Shown here: in pieces, positions 18,133-28,300 of the stretch
Layout: each line of letters begins with the position of its first letter
How positions within the stretch are numbered: the stretch's first letter is position 1
Assembly (NCBI RefSeq): GCF_000373105.1
Contig: NZ_KB890445.1
Location: forward strand, 1 to 64,000
Length of the DNA: 64,000 nt
Direction of reading: 5' to 3'
Source of the DNA: Neolewinella persica DSM 23188
Lineage (GTDB): Bacteria; Bacteroidota; Bacteroidia; Chitinophagales; Saprospiraceae
The notes under the pieces: generated by a model
What the model was told of the DNA's origin: nothing
Seen by the model: only the letters and a program-made list of their open reading frames with translations
Databases searched by the model: none
Made by a program: the position numbers and the translations under genes

Positions 18133-18768
18133 ATGACGCAGAAACTTGCCATATTCCCGCTTCAACTTGTTGTTTTCCCCGGGGAGAACCTTAATCTGCA
18201 CATATTTGAGCCCCGGTACCGCCAGCTGATCAAAGATGCAGAAGAAAACGGTATTACTTTTTGCATACCTACGGTCATCAACGGTGGCCTCCTACCCATT
18301 GCCACCGAAGTCCGGCTAACTGAAATCGTCAACAAATACCCTTCCGGTGAAAGCGATATCAGAACCGTTGGAGAACGGGTCTTCTTCCTTGAAGATTATT
18401 GGAAAACCTACCCCGAAAAGTTATATCCGGGTGGAGAATGCAGGGAGCTTTTAATCGACTTCAACGAAGATCCCAATATCAATGGTGAAATCGTCAACCT
18501 GACGAGGGCCATTTACCGGGAACTCAACATTGACAAAACCATTCGCAGTGTAAAGGATGGCTTCCGCACCTACGATATCGCACATTATGTCGGCCTTAAG
18601 CTGGAACAGGAATACGAACTGCTGACCATCAGAAGTGCAACGGAAAGACAACGCTTCTTACTTAGTCATTTGATCAACATCAAGCCCGAATTACGCGAAG
18701 GCAAAAGCATGCAGGATCGGGCTAACCTCAACGGACACTTTAAGGAGTTGGTGCCGCCGAAGTGGTAG
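18133..18768 (+). CDS. Stand-alone LON substrate-binding domain protein
   Basis: 211 residues. The start of the protein (LAIFPLQLVVFPGENLNLHIFEPRY) is the signature of the LON N-terminal (PUA-like) domain, which normally binds substrate in Lon protease. No AAA+ or Ser/Lys protease domain follows, so it is the single-domain type common in bacteria, with unknown biochemical role. The C-terminal third is helical, with a conserved-looking ATERQRFLLSHL segment. The gene starts 78 bp from the divergent A2M gene. Confidence 0.88.
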   Translation: MTQKLAIFPLQLVVFPGENLNLHIFEPRYRQLIKDAEENGITFCIPTVINGGLLPIATEVRLTEIVNKYPSGESDIRTVGERVFFLEDYWKTYPEKLYPGGECRELLIDFNEDPNINGEIVNLTRAIYRELNIDKTIRSVKDGFRTYDIAHYVGLKLEQEYELLTIRSATERQRFLLSHLINIKPELREGKSMQDRANLNGHFKELVPPKW

Positions 18769-18865
18769 TCGGGATATCGAGTTGCCGAGTTTTCAGCATA
18801 TCGGTTTATCTGCATCACCAGTGATTAACCGACAGCCTGACAACTCGACAACCTGACAACTTGAA
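18769..18865. repeat. gacaacct/gttgtc word element between convergent genes
   Basis: The right side carries gacaactcgacaacctgacaact (in part), and the left side carries inverted words such as cgagttgccgag. The spacer can fold back on itself and may end transcription from both sides. It resembles 1705-1791. Confidence 0.5.
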
Positions 18866-19258
18866 TTACTCAACCGCAGCAGCGATCGCCGTCCGCAGTT
18901 CCTCCATCCGCTCCGGAGAAACATCAACCGATTTCCCAAAGCGAAAATCTCCTTCGGTGGTTACCGGAACAAGATGTACGTGCGCATGAGGGACCTCCAG
19001 GCCAAGGACGCCAACCGCTACGCGGTTGCAGGGGACAACAGCCTTTATGGCACGGGCAACCTTTTGGGAAAAGACGGCCAATGCCGTAATTTCCTCTTCG
19101 GTTAAATCGAAGTAGTAATCGACTTCCCGTTTCGGCACACAAAGCGTATGACCTTCGACCATTGGCCGAACATCCAGAAAAGCAATAAAATCTTTTGTTT
19201 CGGCAACGATCATGCCCGGAATTTTCCGGTCAATGATTCGGGTAAAGATGCTGGCCAT
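18866..19258 (-). CDS. HIT-family (histidine triad) nucleotide hydrolase
   Basis: 130 residues with the catalytic triad motif HAHVHLVPV near residue 98. HIT proteins of this (HINT-like) type hydrolyse purine nucleoside phosphoramidates or AMP-lysine-type substrates. N-terminal elements SIFTRIIDRKIPG and AFLDVRPMVEGHTLCVPK are typical. The start lies 3 bp after the greA stop, so greA and this gene form one transcript. Confidence 0.95.
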   Translation of the reverse strand: MASIFTRIIDRKIPGMIVAETKDFIAFLDVRPMVEGHTLCVPKREVDYYFDLTEEEITALAVFSQKVARAIKAVVPCNRVAVGVLGLEVPHAHVHLVPVTTEGDFRFGKSVDVSPERMEELRTAIAAAVE

Positions 19259-19261
19259 GGC

Positions 19262-19735
19262 TTAAATGGTAATATCGATGATTTCGAATTTGACCACACC
19301 ATTCGGAGTAGTCACCTCAGCAATATCGCCAACGGCCTTACCCAGTAAGCCTACACCCATCGGACTGCTGACGGATATCTTTTTTGCTTTCAGGTCCGCT
19401 TCAGATTCACTAACCAGCATGTACTGTACGTCCTTTTTAACTTTGACGTTACGAATGGTAACCTTGCTCATCACGGTTACATTGCTGGTATCCAGCTGGC
19501 TGGCGTCCAGTACACGGGCATTTGCCATGACTTTCTCCAGTTCGTTGATCTTCATCTCCAGAAGGCCCTGAGCGTCTTTGGCAGCATCGTATTCGGCGTT
19601 CTCCGACAGGTCTCCTTTCTCACGAGCCTCAGCAATGGCCTTAGCAACGTTGGAACGTCCATCAGTCTTCAACTCGTCAAGTTGGGCGGTTAATCTGTCG
19701 AAACCTTCCTGAGATAGATAGTGGGTTTTTGACAT
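19262..19735 (-). CDS. greA: Transcription elongation factor GreA
   Basis: 157 residues from MSKTHYL; an ATG two codons further upstream (19741) is also possible. GreA rescues backtracked RNA polymerase by stimulating transcript cleavage. The N-terminal coiled coil carries the acidic tip (GDLSENAEYDAAKDAQ, near residue 40-55), with the Asp/Glu pair that acts in the polymerase channel. The C-terminal FKBP-like domain has ISVSSPMGVGLLGKAVGD. It is the first gene of a greA-HIT operon. Confidence 0.97.
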   Translation of the reverse strand: MSKTHYLSQEGFDRLTAQLDELKTDGRSNVAKAIAEAREKGDLSENAEYDAAKDAQGLLEMKINELEKVMANARVLDASQLDTSNVTVMSKVTIRNVKVKKDVQYMLVSESEADLKAKKISVSSPMGVGLLGKAVGDIAEVTTPNGVVKFEIIDITI

Positions 19736-19861
19736 GGTCATTCAATTTTAGGGCTAAAGCTGAAAGGCCTCCCTCCTTCCACTAAGGGAAGTAGCGAAGA
19801 CCCGGCTTGCCGTTAAAGAATTTGTGTTGGGGGGCTGTTATATTACCCCTACTATAGTAAA

Positions 19862-19900
19862 AACAAAGACGCTTCTACTTGAAGTAGAAACGTCTTTGTT
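19862..19900 (-). terminator. Rho-independent terminator downstream of the PorV-like gene
   Basis: aacaaagacg and ttctact pair with agtagaa and cgtctttgtt (39-nt hairpin, one unpaired base per arm, 3-nt loop). On the minus strand it is followed by a run of T residues (tttttac), as expected for the end of the operon that runs from 29076 to 19964. Confidence 0.8.
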
Positions 19901-19963
19901 CTGTGCTTAGTTCCAAAGATACGAATTTTTGTACTAAGTCATCGCATTTTACGCTTTGTCTTT

Positions 19964-21013
19964 CTAAATCGAAACGCCGATACCAATGTTGTGGGTACCA
20001 TTAAAAATCCGGGTATTCCGGAAGGCATAGTCGATGCTGAAAGAACGGCTACGATCACCTTTTTTGAAGGGAACACGAATGCTTGCACCAGCGCTGATAC
20101 CATCGTAAAGAGGTATCTCCGTCAGTTCACTTTGCTCCAGATCGGTACGGTATCCTACCCGGGCAATGAATTGCTCGCGGAAGGCATACTCAACGGCTCC
20201 GCCAATTTGATCCCGGCCGAAAGAGTTAGCCGTGAAGTTACCCATAATGGAGATACGCTGGTTGCTTTCTAATCCACCTGGACGGAGGTCGTAAGAAGCA
20301 CCAATATTAAGCATAGAAGGCATTTCGAAACCTGCAGAACGTTCGTAGAGCGTACGGTTAAAGTTGGCCTCCGTCGTCTGAGCCCCAATGGAGAGGCCCT
20401 GCCCACCGTAGGTCATCCGGGAACCGATATTACGAAGGCTGATACCAAATTTGAAGGCATCGTTCTCACCCGCAACGTACTGAACGCCAGCATCGACCGC
20501 CAGGCCGAAGGCACTAACATCCGCAGTGCCTTCACTAACACCGCGTAGCGTAACCCCTACGGATACAGCTTCTTCAAAAGTGTGGGAGTAAGTGAGGCCG
20601 ATGTTCAGGAAACTGACGTTAAGGATGGCACCTGTTCCTTCTGGCTGAGCAGTGGTGGTGACCGGGATGTCACCGAAGTCAAGGCTCATAATGCTGAAAC
20701 CGATGGCTCCACCGTTGCCTTTTGCACTAGCGACACCGAAAGCCTGCATGGATATGTCCGTCCCCTGGAGGTAGTTGGCGTAGCCAATTTTTACTTCCGT
20801 TCCGTTAAAACGGGAGACACCAGCGGGGTTAATGCGCATGGCTTCCACACCGAAAACACTGGAAGTGTTCATGGAGTGAAGACCGGCAGATGCCGCCCAC
20901 GGATTCATTAATAATTGGGCCGCGCCGGCTTCTCCCTGGCGGTCCGGGTTTCCGGCAAAAGCGGTAGAAGCCGCCAGGCCGAAACATAATACGAGTAGGT
21001 AGATTTTCTTCAT
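19964..21013 (-). CDS. PorV/PorQ-family outer-membrane beta-barrel protein
   Basis: 349 residues from MKKIYLLVLCFGLAASTAFA, a clear Sec signal peptide; 16 upstream codons are not needed. The mature protein begins with GEAGAAQLLMNPWAASAG and INPAGVSRFNG, typical of the FadL-like PorV/PorQ barrels (UPF0164), and ends in alternating strands. PorV family members shuttle or anchor T9SS cargo at the outer membrane. It is the last gene of the operon with the TonB-dependent receptor and the 1360-residue protein, so it may serve that cargo specifically (inference). Confidence 0.88.
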   Translation of the reverse strand: MKKIYLLVLCFGLAASTAFAGNPDRQGEAGAAQLLMNPWAASAGLHSMNTSSVFGVEAMRINPAGVSRFNGTEVKIGYANYLQGTDISMQAFGVASAKGNGGAIGFSIMSLDFGDIPVTTTAQPEGTGAILNVSFLNIGLTYSHTFEEAVSVGVTLRGVSEGTADVSAFGLAVDAGVQYVAGENDAFKFGISLRNIGSRMTYGGQGLSIGAQTTEANFNRTLYERSAGFEMPSMLNIGASYDLRPGGLESNQRISIMGNFTANSFGRDQIGGAVEYAFREQFIARVGYRTDLEQSELTEIPLYDGISAGASIRVPFKKGDRSRSFSIDYAFRNTRIFNGTHNIGIGVSI

Positions 21014-21089
21014 GCTACTGTGAGGTTGATCTTCCGCAATGGGAATTTGGGTTAACACCAACGGCGAACCGTCAGTGAAATTTGTTTAG

Positions 21090-21195
21090 TTGGGCGAGAA
21101 CGCGGGTGCAAAGAATAGTTGGCTGAAAGCGCAGGGAACGTTGTGCCGTTCTTTGCCCTAAAACTTTTCTTTGCACCCTGCGGCCGCGCCAAAAT
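21090..21195. repeat. Inverted pair of the TGCACC(TG)CGGCCGCGCC motif
   Basis: gggcgagaacgcgggtgcaa (21092-21111) faces ctttgcaccctgcggccgcg, which continues with ccaaaa (21169-21195). The pair sits in the 231-bp spacer between two genes of the operon, which is otherwise without a credible gene. Confidence 0.6.
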
Positions 21196-21244
21196 AGCCG
21201 CTCGTCTCGTGCAGCACACGTAAACGAGCGGCTGATTATTGGTC

Positions 21245-24200
21245 CTATAAGCCTGATGGATCGAACTGGCGTTGGACACCGAACCATTTCAGGGTCCGTT
21301 CACCCAGGCCAGGTGCTTCTACGTGGATCAGGTAAATACCGCCGGAAATCTGAATGCCCCGGAAGTTCTTCAGATCCCATTCCAGAGCTGGAGAAACCTG
21401 GCGGGTACCAACCGGGCGGCCTTCACCACGCAGCATTGTAGGTGCTTCGTCACGATCATATTTACGGATAAATTTACCGTCGAGCGAGTAAATCGTCACG
21501 GTTGCCTTAGCAGGCAGGTTCGTGATCTTAACATTGGTCTCGAATTCACTGTCTTCGTAAGAACTGAAACCATAATATGGGTTCGGTACCACGTTGATCA
21601 TTTCCAGGGCACGGTCCAGACCAGCCTGATCGAGGTTGGTTCCGGCAGACTTCCCGTCCAGCGAGAATCGGTAAGTTGGGTAGCCGTTTGCGTCAGCAGT
21701 ACCATCCTTAAAACCATATGGGTTCTGTACCCGAAGTTTTATGGTAGCATCGTTCGGGATCAGGCCATCCTCGTAAGAAAGCAACTGAGATCCTGGAGAC
21801 AGGATAGGGAAGCCAGCCCAAATGATTTCCCGGATACCATTCACCTTACGGCTAACGGTCGAGCGGGGTTCAAAGCGGCTCTCCAGGTACTCACCGCCGT
21901 CGTAAGGACGATTGGTTACGTAGAAGAAATGCTGAGCACCCGCAACAAAGTTATAGAAGTTGAACTGGCCGGGAACAGGGTCGATGATTACATCCGACGG
22001 GTTCCAGATCATATCATTACCATTGCTTTGGGCGGTGAAATCACCGGTTCCGACACCACGGCCATCATACAAACTGTTCTCACCCCAGAACACTTCAAGG
22101 CGCTCACCAGTCTCTACATTAACGGCATAACCCGGGAACCAGCCCATACCGCGCGCGAGATCCGGATCGATGTTATTATCAACTTCGGGCATACCGTCCG
22201 CACCAGCGTTCTTCGTCACACTTGGCGCATCGCGCGTATCGAACATAAGGGGATGACCAGCAGGGCGCGCAGGCGTGCCGTCAAGGAGGGCATTATCGTA
22301 GAACTGGTTAGCCGTTTCCACTACCGGACAACGAGACCAAAGGTCTTTGTTGGAGGTAAAGACGATATCTATACTGTTAAGATTTGCCATGCTCATCCGG
22401 ATGACCGCACTATTGTTACTGCGGTTGATCCAAACCGGAGAGATGAATGGAACTCCGCTGGCGCGTTCTTCATGATCCATCAACTGGTAAGGGTAAATAC
22501 CCGGAAAGAAATCACTGTAGACTTGCTCCGGATCCTTATCCTCGAAATTCGCCATGAACTCCGTGTTCACATAATCAAACAACTGGGTCTGAATCTGTAC
22601 GGGGAAGCCGGGGATGCCGGGGTTAAAGTTATCCGGCAGGAAAGTCAGCCACGGGTCTTTAGCGTCATCGGCATAGGAAATGGTCGCACCAATCGCACCA
22701 TTATTATCACCGGCCAGTGTTTCGATGCCGGGTTCGACAACATCTCCCAGGCTGACAGCGAAGCCAAACTCTGGAATGATCTGTTCATTCCGAACATCAA
22801 TTGAACGTTCACTGAGGATAGTCGGAGCGTTACAATCACCCAAGCAGCGGAGCATCCACCGCACGTCATCATCAAGACGTTCGTTGGTCATGTCTTCGTC
22901 GAAGAAAGTAATTTCGTAATCACCATCAACTACGTCGAGCGGGTTGGCCACAAATACGTCGATGGGCGCAGCTCCGGTTTTGTAGGTTATCTCAGGGGAG
23001 ACGTTCTCACCTGCACTAAAATCAGCCTCGATGGTCTCACGACTTTCGTCAGTGATGTCGAGGAAAGTACCGTTGTTTCCTTCTCCGGCAATGCGGGTAA
23101 CGGAAGCTCCGTCACCATAAGATGCCATCAACTGACGATCAAGGATAGGCCGTGGAATCACCTGATAATATGGGTCACCGGTTAGGGCATCACCAATATT
23201 CCGGCTAGACGCCTTGTACTGCTGAGGTTGTCCGGGGTTATCCTGGTCAAATGGGTCGTATTCCTTGTAGTTATTGTAGCCATAAGCCACCACCGTAAAG
23301 TAGTACCGGCGATGGTTGATCAAACGGGAATCTCCGTCACTGGCAAAGGCATCTGCGGTAATTCGTAAACTATGGCGAATGCCATTATCTGATCCTTTGG
23401 CTACTAATTCCGGTGCCAGGTAAGGCTCCAGAAGTGGGTTATCGTCCTCATTAACCGGTTTCCAGTTAAATACCTCGGTGATACCGTTGTCAAAGTCAAA
23501 CTGAGCGATTTCACGGACACGATCCGGGTTGTCTACCTCAGCAAGAGAAATTCCAGGACCAGCAAATTGGTAAACGCGGTAACCTTCGAAACGGTACAGG
23601 CTGTCGGAACCAGTAGGGATACCGAGACCTTTTTCGACGTAAGCCTCCTCGAAGTTATTACTGGCAACACCGTTGCTGAACAACAATACTATCTCACGAT
23701 CCAGTTCGATCACATCGACGTCAGGAGCATCAGGTCCATCGCAGATATCAAAACAGTTGTTGAACAAGCTCTGGGCCAGGTCATCCGCCTGCTGCAGACG
23801 CTGAATAGATGGGTTGGGGTACGTTTGGTCCGGAACCCAGACTACACCTACGATTAGCTCGTTTACCGCACCGGGGCGCAGGGTAAACGGGCCAGATGCC
23901 TGTAGGGTACGAGGGTCACTGGTGCCAATGTCGGCAGTTACCATTGACCATCCCGCAGGATCGTCTGGTGCATCGTAGAAAGTAAAGCGGGTAGGTTCAC
24001 AGCCAACTTCATCATAACCATCACCACAATTGACCACTTCGGAACCATCGAGCCAGATACCCTGAAGGTAGTTGTAGTATTCTGTAGCAGAGTTAGGGTC
24101 GGTAGTACCTGGAGCCGGTTCACCAACACCTCCGTTATAGATCGTGATGAAGGAACTCATACCAAGTTCTATCTCATCAATCTGCATGCCCATGTCGTCG

Positions 24201-25327
24201 AAGATCGGCTTACGTGGACCACGGAAGTAATCCACGCCCAGAATCGGCACTTCGTCACAGTAGGTGTTCACACCACCTGTACAAGTACAGCCAGTTGCAC
24301 CGTCGAGTTCATCCTGGTTGTATACGTAAGCCAGGGAACGAGTGGTATCACAGCCTACGTAATCGTCACTGAAACAACCGAGGTCGGCATCGACCCACAT
24401 GGCGAAGTAGGTGTCCTGAATGTCCTCCGTTGCCCGGTTAATCAGCTTATAGCGCTGAAAGGTCATACTGTTGATGTCATCTGAAGTAGTATAGGCAAAG
24501 GCCTGAACCTGAACCTCCATCTGGATCTGTGCGGGAATACCTGATTCCCGGTGGGTGTTACCGGCATCATTATAAATCCAAAAGACCATTTCTTCTGGAA
24601 ACTGGGGCGTCTCTCCACAACCCCGGATTTCGATGATCGGGTAGTCACCTTCGGTCGGATCGTAGATACCGTCGAGGTTTTCGTCCCAAAATCCTGCAAG
24701 TCCCTGCTGGGCATCGGGCAGTTCAAAGCCGTTAATCTCAAAGAAATATTCGTTACCCGTAGCCGGCCAGCCGAGGATGTCGGCGGGTAGGTCTGACTGG
24801 TCGATGGTTGCACCGGGATCAAGGTTCTGGAAAAGGGCACGTGCCTGTCGAATGCTCTCACCCTTTACGGTAAAAAACCGGTCCCAACGAGCACAGGTAT
24901 CTTTGGAGGTTGTACCTTCTTCGGTAAGTGGTCCTGGGTAGTAATCGAAGTTACCAGCCCCACGACCGTACTGCTGTGCAGCAACTTTCAACCCACCACC
25001 TGGATCTCTACCGCCGAGCCAAACGGCACCGGCGAAGATGGAACTGACTTCCGGCACCCCGGGAGGAGCCTTTGGTACAATATAGCGACCATCGCCACCA
25101 TCCCACCATACGTCACCACCGGTGGTCAGGCGGGCGCGTACGTTGTTGATTTCCATATCAATCTGGGCAACGGCATTATCACACGCTTCCCGAAAGTCTA
25201 TTTGTTGTTGCTGACCTGGCGTAACCGCCCGGTTTCTTGCCTCCGGACCAACAGTGGCCTGGAGCATGGTCGGGGTAGCAAACCCCACCAGCAGAAGTAT
25301 TGAAAACAGGAGTTGGTTAACTCGCAT
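21245..25327 (-). CDS. Large secreted protein of a TonB-receptor/PorV operon
   Basis: 1360 residues with a signal peptide (LLFSILLLVGFATPTML). The first ~550 residues share order and motifs with the protein at 47395: NNVRARLTTGGDVWWDGG, SSIFAGAVWLGGRDPGGG, QQYGRG, DYYPGPLTEEG, GWPATGN, and an Asp-rich FWDENLDGIYDPTEGDYP segment like calcium-binding loops. The C-terminus has a sorting-domain-like fold (NVVPNPYYG, VTIYSLDGKFIRKY, GIYLIHVEAPG) followed by an unusual LKWFGVQRQ tail. The gene lies 32 bp after the TonB-dependent receptor stop. Its function is not known; the context suggests a surface complex with that receptor. Confidence 0.85.
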   Translation of the reverse strand: MRVNQLLFSILLLVGFATPTMLQATVGPEARNRAVTPGQQQQIDFREACDNAVAQIDMEINNVRARLTTGGDVWWDGGDGRYIVPKAPPGVPEVSSIFAGAVWLGGRDPGGGLKVAAQQYGRGAGNFDYYPGPLTEEGTTSKDTCARWDRFFTVKGESIRQARALFQNLDPGATIDQSDLPADILGWPATGNEYFFEINGFELPDAQQGLAGFWDENLDGIYDPTEGDYPIIEIRGCGETPQFPEEMVFWIYNDAGNTHRESGIPAQIQMEVQVQAFAYTTSDDINSMTFQRYKLINRATEDIQDTYFAMWVDADLGCFSDDYVGCDTTRSLAYVYNQDELDGATGCTCTGGVNTYCDEVPILGVDYFRGPRKPIFDDMGMQIDEIELGMSSFITIYNGGVGEPAPGTTDPNSATEYYNYLQGIWLDGSEVVNCGDGYDEVGCEPTRFTFYDAPDDPAGWSMVTADIGTSDPRTLQASGPFTLRPGAVNELIVGVVWVPDQTYPNPSIQRLQQADDLAQSLFNNCFDICDGPDAPDVDVIELDREIVLLFSNGVASNNFEEAYVEKGLGIPTGSDSLYRFEGYRVYQFAGPGISLAEVDNPDRVREIAQFDFDNGITEVFNWKPVNEDDNPLLEPYLAPELVAKGSDNGIRHSLRITADAFASDGDSRLINHRRYYFTVVAYGYNNYKEYDPFDQDNPGQPQQYKASSRNIGDALTGDPYYQVIPRPILDRQLMASYGDGASVTRIAGEGNNGTFLDITDESRETIEADFSAGENVSPEITYKTGAAPIDVFVANPLDVVDGDYEITFFDEDMTNERLDDDVRWMLRCLGDCNAPTILSERSIDVRNEQIIPEFGFAVSLGDVVEPGIETLAGDNNGAIGATISYADDAKDPWLTFLPDNFNPGIPGFPVQIQTQLFDYVNTEFMANFEDKDPEQVYSDFFPGIYPYQLMDHEERASGVPFISPVWINRSNNSAVIRMSMANLNSIDIVFTSNKDLWSRCPVVETANQFYDNALLDGTPARPAGHPLMFDTRDAPSVTKNAGADGMPEVDNNIDPDLARGMGWFPGYAVNVETGERLEVFWGENSLYDGRGVGTGDFTAQSNGNDMIWNPSDVIIDPVPGQFNFYNFVAGAQHFFYVTNRPYDGGEYLESRFEPRSTVSRKVNGIREIIWAGFPILSPGSQLLSYEDGLIPNDATIKLRVQNPYGFKDGTADANGYPTYRFSLDGKSAGTNLDQAGLDRALEMINVVPNPYYGFSSYEDSEFETNVKITNLPAKATVTIYSLDGKFIRKYDRDEAPTMLRGEGRPVGTRQVSPALEWDLKNFRGIQISGGIYLIHVEAPGLGERTLKWFGVQRQFDPSGL

Positions 25328-25359
25328 AACTAAAATTTTAAAAATTGGCTGGATAAGGT

Positions 25360-28300
25360 TTACAGGCTAAACTGAGCTCCCACGTACATACGACGTGGCA
25401 AAGTAAAGTTATTGGGGTTCAACACCTTCCACTGGTAAGAGGTCAGGAAACTCTCCAGTGGACGACGACCGGAGGAGATCTGCTCGATCTGGTCACGACC
25501 GAAAACGGACTGCAGGTAACCTGGGTCTTCAGCAGAACCGGTAGCAGAGTAAACGTTGAGTACGTTACGGCGATCCAGAATATTGGACACCCGGAAGTAA
25601 ACGTTCACGCTGGAGTTTTCTCCGATTTTGAAATCCTTGTTGATCTGGCCATTCAGTGTAAAGTTGAAAGGCTTACGGGCAGCGTTGAATGCGCTCTCGT
25701 TACCGGAGCCTCCAAACTGTGTAGGCTGGAAGGTCTGCGTGTATGGACGTCCGGAAACGGCGGAAGCCTGTAGGTTTGCACCAAGATTCTTGAAAATATT
25801 CGGCGCATTACTGTTGCGGCCGACCCGGTAGTCGAGTACAAGGTTCATCCGGTGGCGCTCGTCAAAACTAAGGGGGAAAAGCGTCCGCAGGTTGCCCCGA
25901 CTGGTCAGGCCACGCTGCGAGGTAGAACTGGAGCCCGTACCATCAGCAAACTGAAGCGTGTAGTTGGCATTAACCGTGAAGTTCGCCGTCCGACGCAGGT
26001 CGTAAGTAAAGCTGAAACCTTTTACTGTACCGAAATCCTGGTTATCGAAAGTAGTATAGCTACTGCCGTTAACCGGTACCGGAGCGTAGGTACGCAGCTG
26101 GATCATGTCCCGCATTTCTTTGTAGTAGGCCGTAATGGTCAGGGCGGAAGTATTACTGAGGCGGGTCTTGAAACCTACTTCGTAATCTACCGTACGTTCC
26201 GGGCGCAATGCCGGGTTGTTGAACGTGCTGTTACCTACCCGATCCCGGAAGTAGTAGTAATCAAGTGCAGTTGCAAAGCTACCGGAAGGTGGCCGCTGTA
26301 AAAGGACATCGTAGTGAGCGAAGAAGTTGGCGTCTTCCGAGATTGGGAAAGAGAAGGCCAGACGAGGCATTACGTTGAATTGTACTTCGTAATCCTTGAA
26401 GGAATCTTCTACTTCAAATTCATCACTCTTAATGAAGTCAGGCTCTGAATCAATGGCCGAGTTAACGTACTTAGGAAAAACCAACCCATCACGAATACCG
26501 GGGATTTCGGTAAACTGGTTGGCAGGCGTACCGTCAGGAAAATACCAGAAATCACCATCGCGGTAACCCTGCACATCATTCTCCCCAACACCGCTGGTAT
26601 AAACGGCAAAATCATCACCAATCGATCCCGGCTTCTCCACATCACTGAATTGGCTATGGAAAGCAGCGGCACCCATAATCTCATAAAGGCTGTAAGGGTC
26701 CTTAAGTACGCGCGTATTGGCATCATACCGGTCAACACGAACACCAAGGCGGAAGATCATGTCATTAATCGTAAACTTGTCCTGCAGGTACGCAGAAGCA
26801 TAGATCGGGCGGTTGGGAGCTACGTTGAAAGATCGTTCGCCATTCTCTAATTCAAAGAAATCGTCGAAGGTCCCGTCAAACTCATTACCCAGGTAATCGT
26901 ACCCAAAGTAATTTACCAGTCCGTTAAAGGCCAGTTCGTCTGCACTGAAGAGGTCCAGGCTCAGCTGGTCAGGATCCAAACCGTCGATGTTGACGTGCTG
27001 GTCAAGTCCGATCTCATTGCCGGGGCTACTCAGGCGTTCCCGGATAGTCCGGTAAAACTGCCCGTCACCAGAATCAATGGTGGGCGCCAGTACCGCAACG
27101 TTACCCTCAAAACCATCCTGAATGACCATCATAGAGTCAATTACCCGGTTGGTACCAAGTACGGAGTTAAGGCGCTGGTTGGCCAGCTGGCGGGCTACCG
27201 TCCATAAACTACTTGGGGCCAGGCCATAACCACGGTTGGTACGCTGTTCGTAGATCACACCAAGTTGGATGCTGTGACGGCTTTTGTCGGAACTTCCGGG
27301 TACGATCTCGAAGGAGGCGTTAGCCTGGAAGGTGTAGAGATCGTTATCACTCTTGTTGTACGTATTGTAAACCGCACCAACGTTAGCATCGAACCAGGTG
27401 CCGGTAAACTGGCTGGTGGTCCGACCGTTGCCGGCGAAGAAAAGATCAAGGTTAGCCGGATTAGAACTACCACGGAAGGGGTCTACATAAGTCGACTCAT
27501 TCGGCAGGCCAGACAGGCCGTAGCTTCCAAGGGTCAGGACCTGATCGCCGCCGACACCGAAGATGTTATTGTAGTTGGAAAGAATGGGGTTGTGTGAAGT
27601 AGATGGATCATATCCACGAAGTACCTCCCGGTAATCGATCTGGAACAAAGAATCTGTTGCACGGTATGGGCGGGCTGCATCTCCAAGTCTGCCGAATACT
27701 GGAATGTAGTCTACGTCAAAAGTTCCTACGTGACCGTAGTCAAAGAAATTATCACCGTGAATCGGATCAGAAACGCTACTGCTGTTGTTTTCTATTGTAA
27801 ACTGAAGGTTATAGCTCGCATTCTGAATTACACTGCTGTTACCAGTGCCCCCATCGGCTACGCCGGTACCACCCAGGCGGTGACGGAAGCGGAAGTTACC
27901 ACGGTAGTTCTGGCTTTCCTGCGTAGGGTTGCGTGCGGCGTTGAGTAGTTGCCAGCTGTTCGTGCCATTCTCACCGGGCGTAAATTGGTTTTCAGTACTA
28001 CCGTAGAAACCAGAAAAGGAAATATCAATGGCGTCGCTCAGACGGGCATCAATCTTTCCATTAAGGTTTACCTGATTCCGCTCCTCAAACGGACGGGTCT
28101 GCAGTACATTAACGTCGTCGTTAGTCAGAAAATCGGCCGCAACAACTGCCCGGTCAGCGATCTGGCGCAGTGGATTGGCTTGCAGTTCAGCCAGGACATC
28201 TTCCCGGGCTGTAATGATCGCAATCGGGGAAGGATTATCGTCTTCACTGTAAGTATAACGGCCGGAAAAACGGTAGCCCAGTACTGAATTCCCTTTCGAG

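Noticed and set aside
21272-22804. 510-codon open frame on the plus strand
   Set aside because: It is antisense to the 1360-residue secreted protein, which has a signal peptide, a relative at 47 kb and an operon context; the plus-strand translation shows no family pattern.
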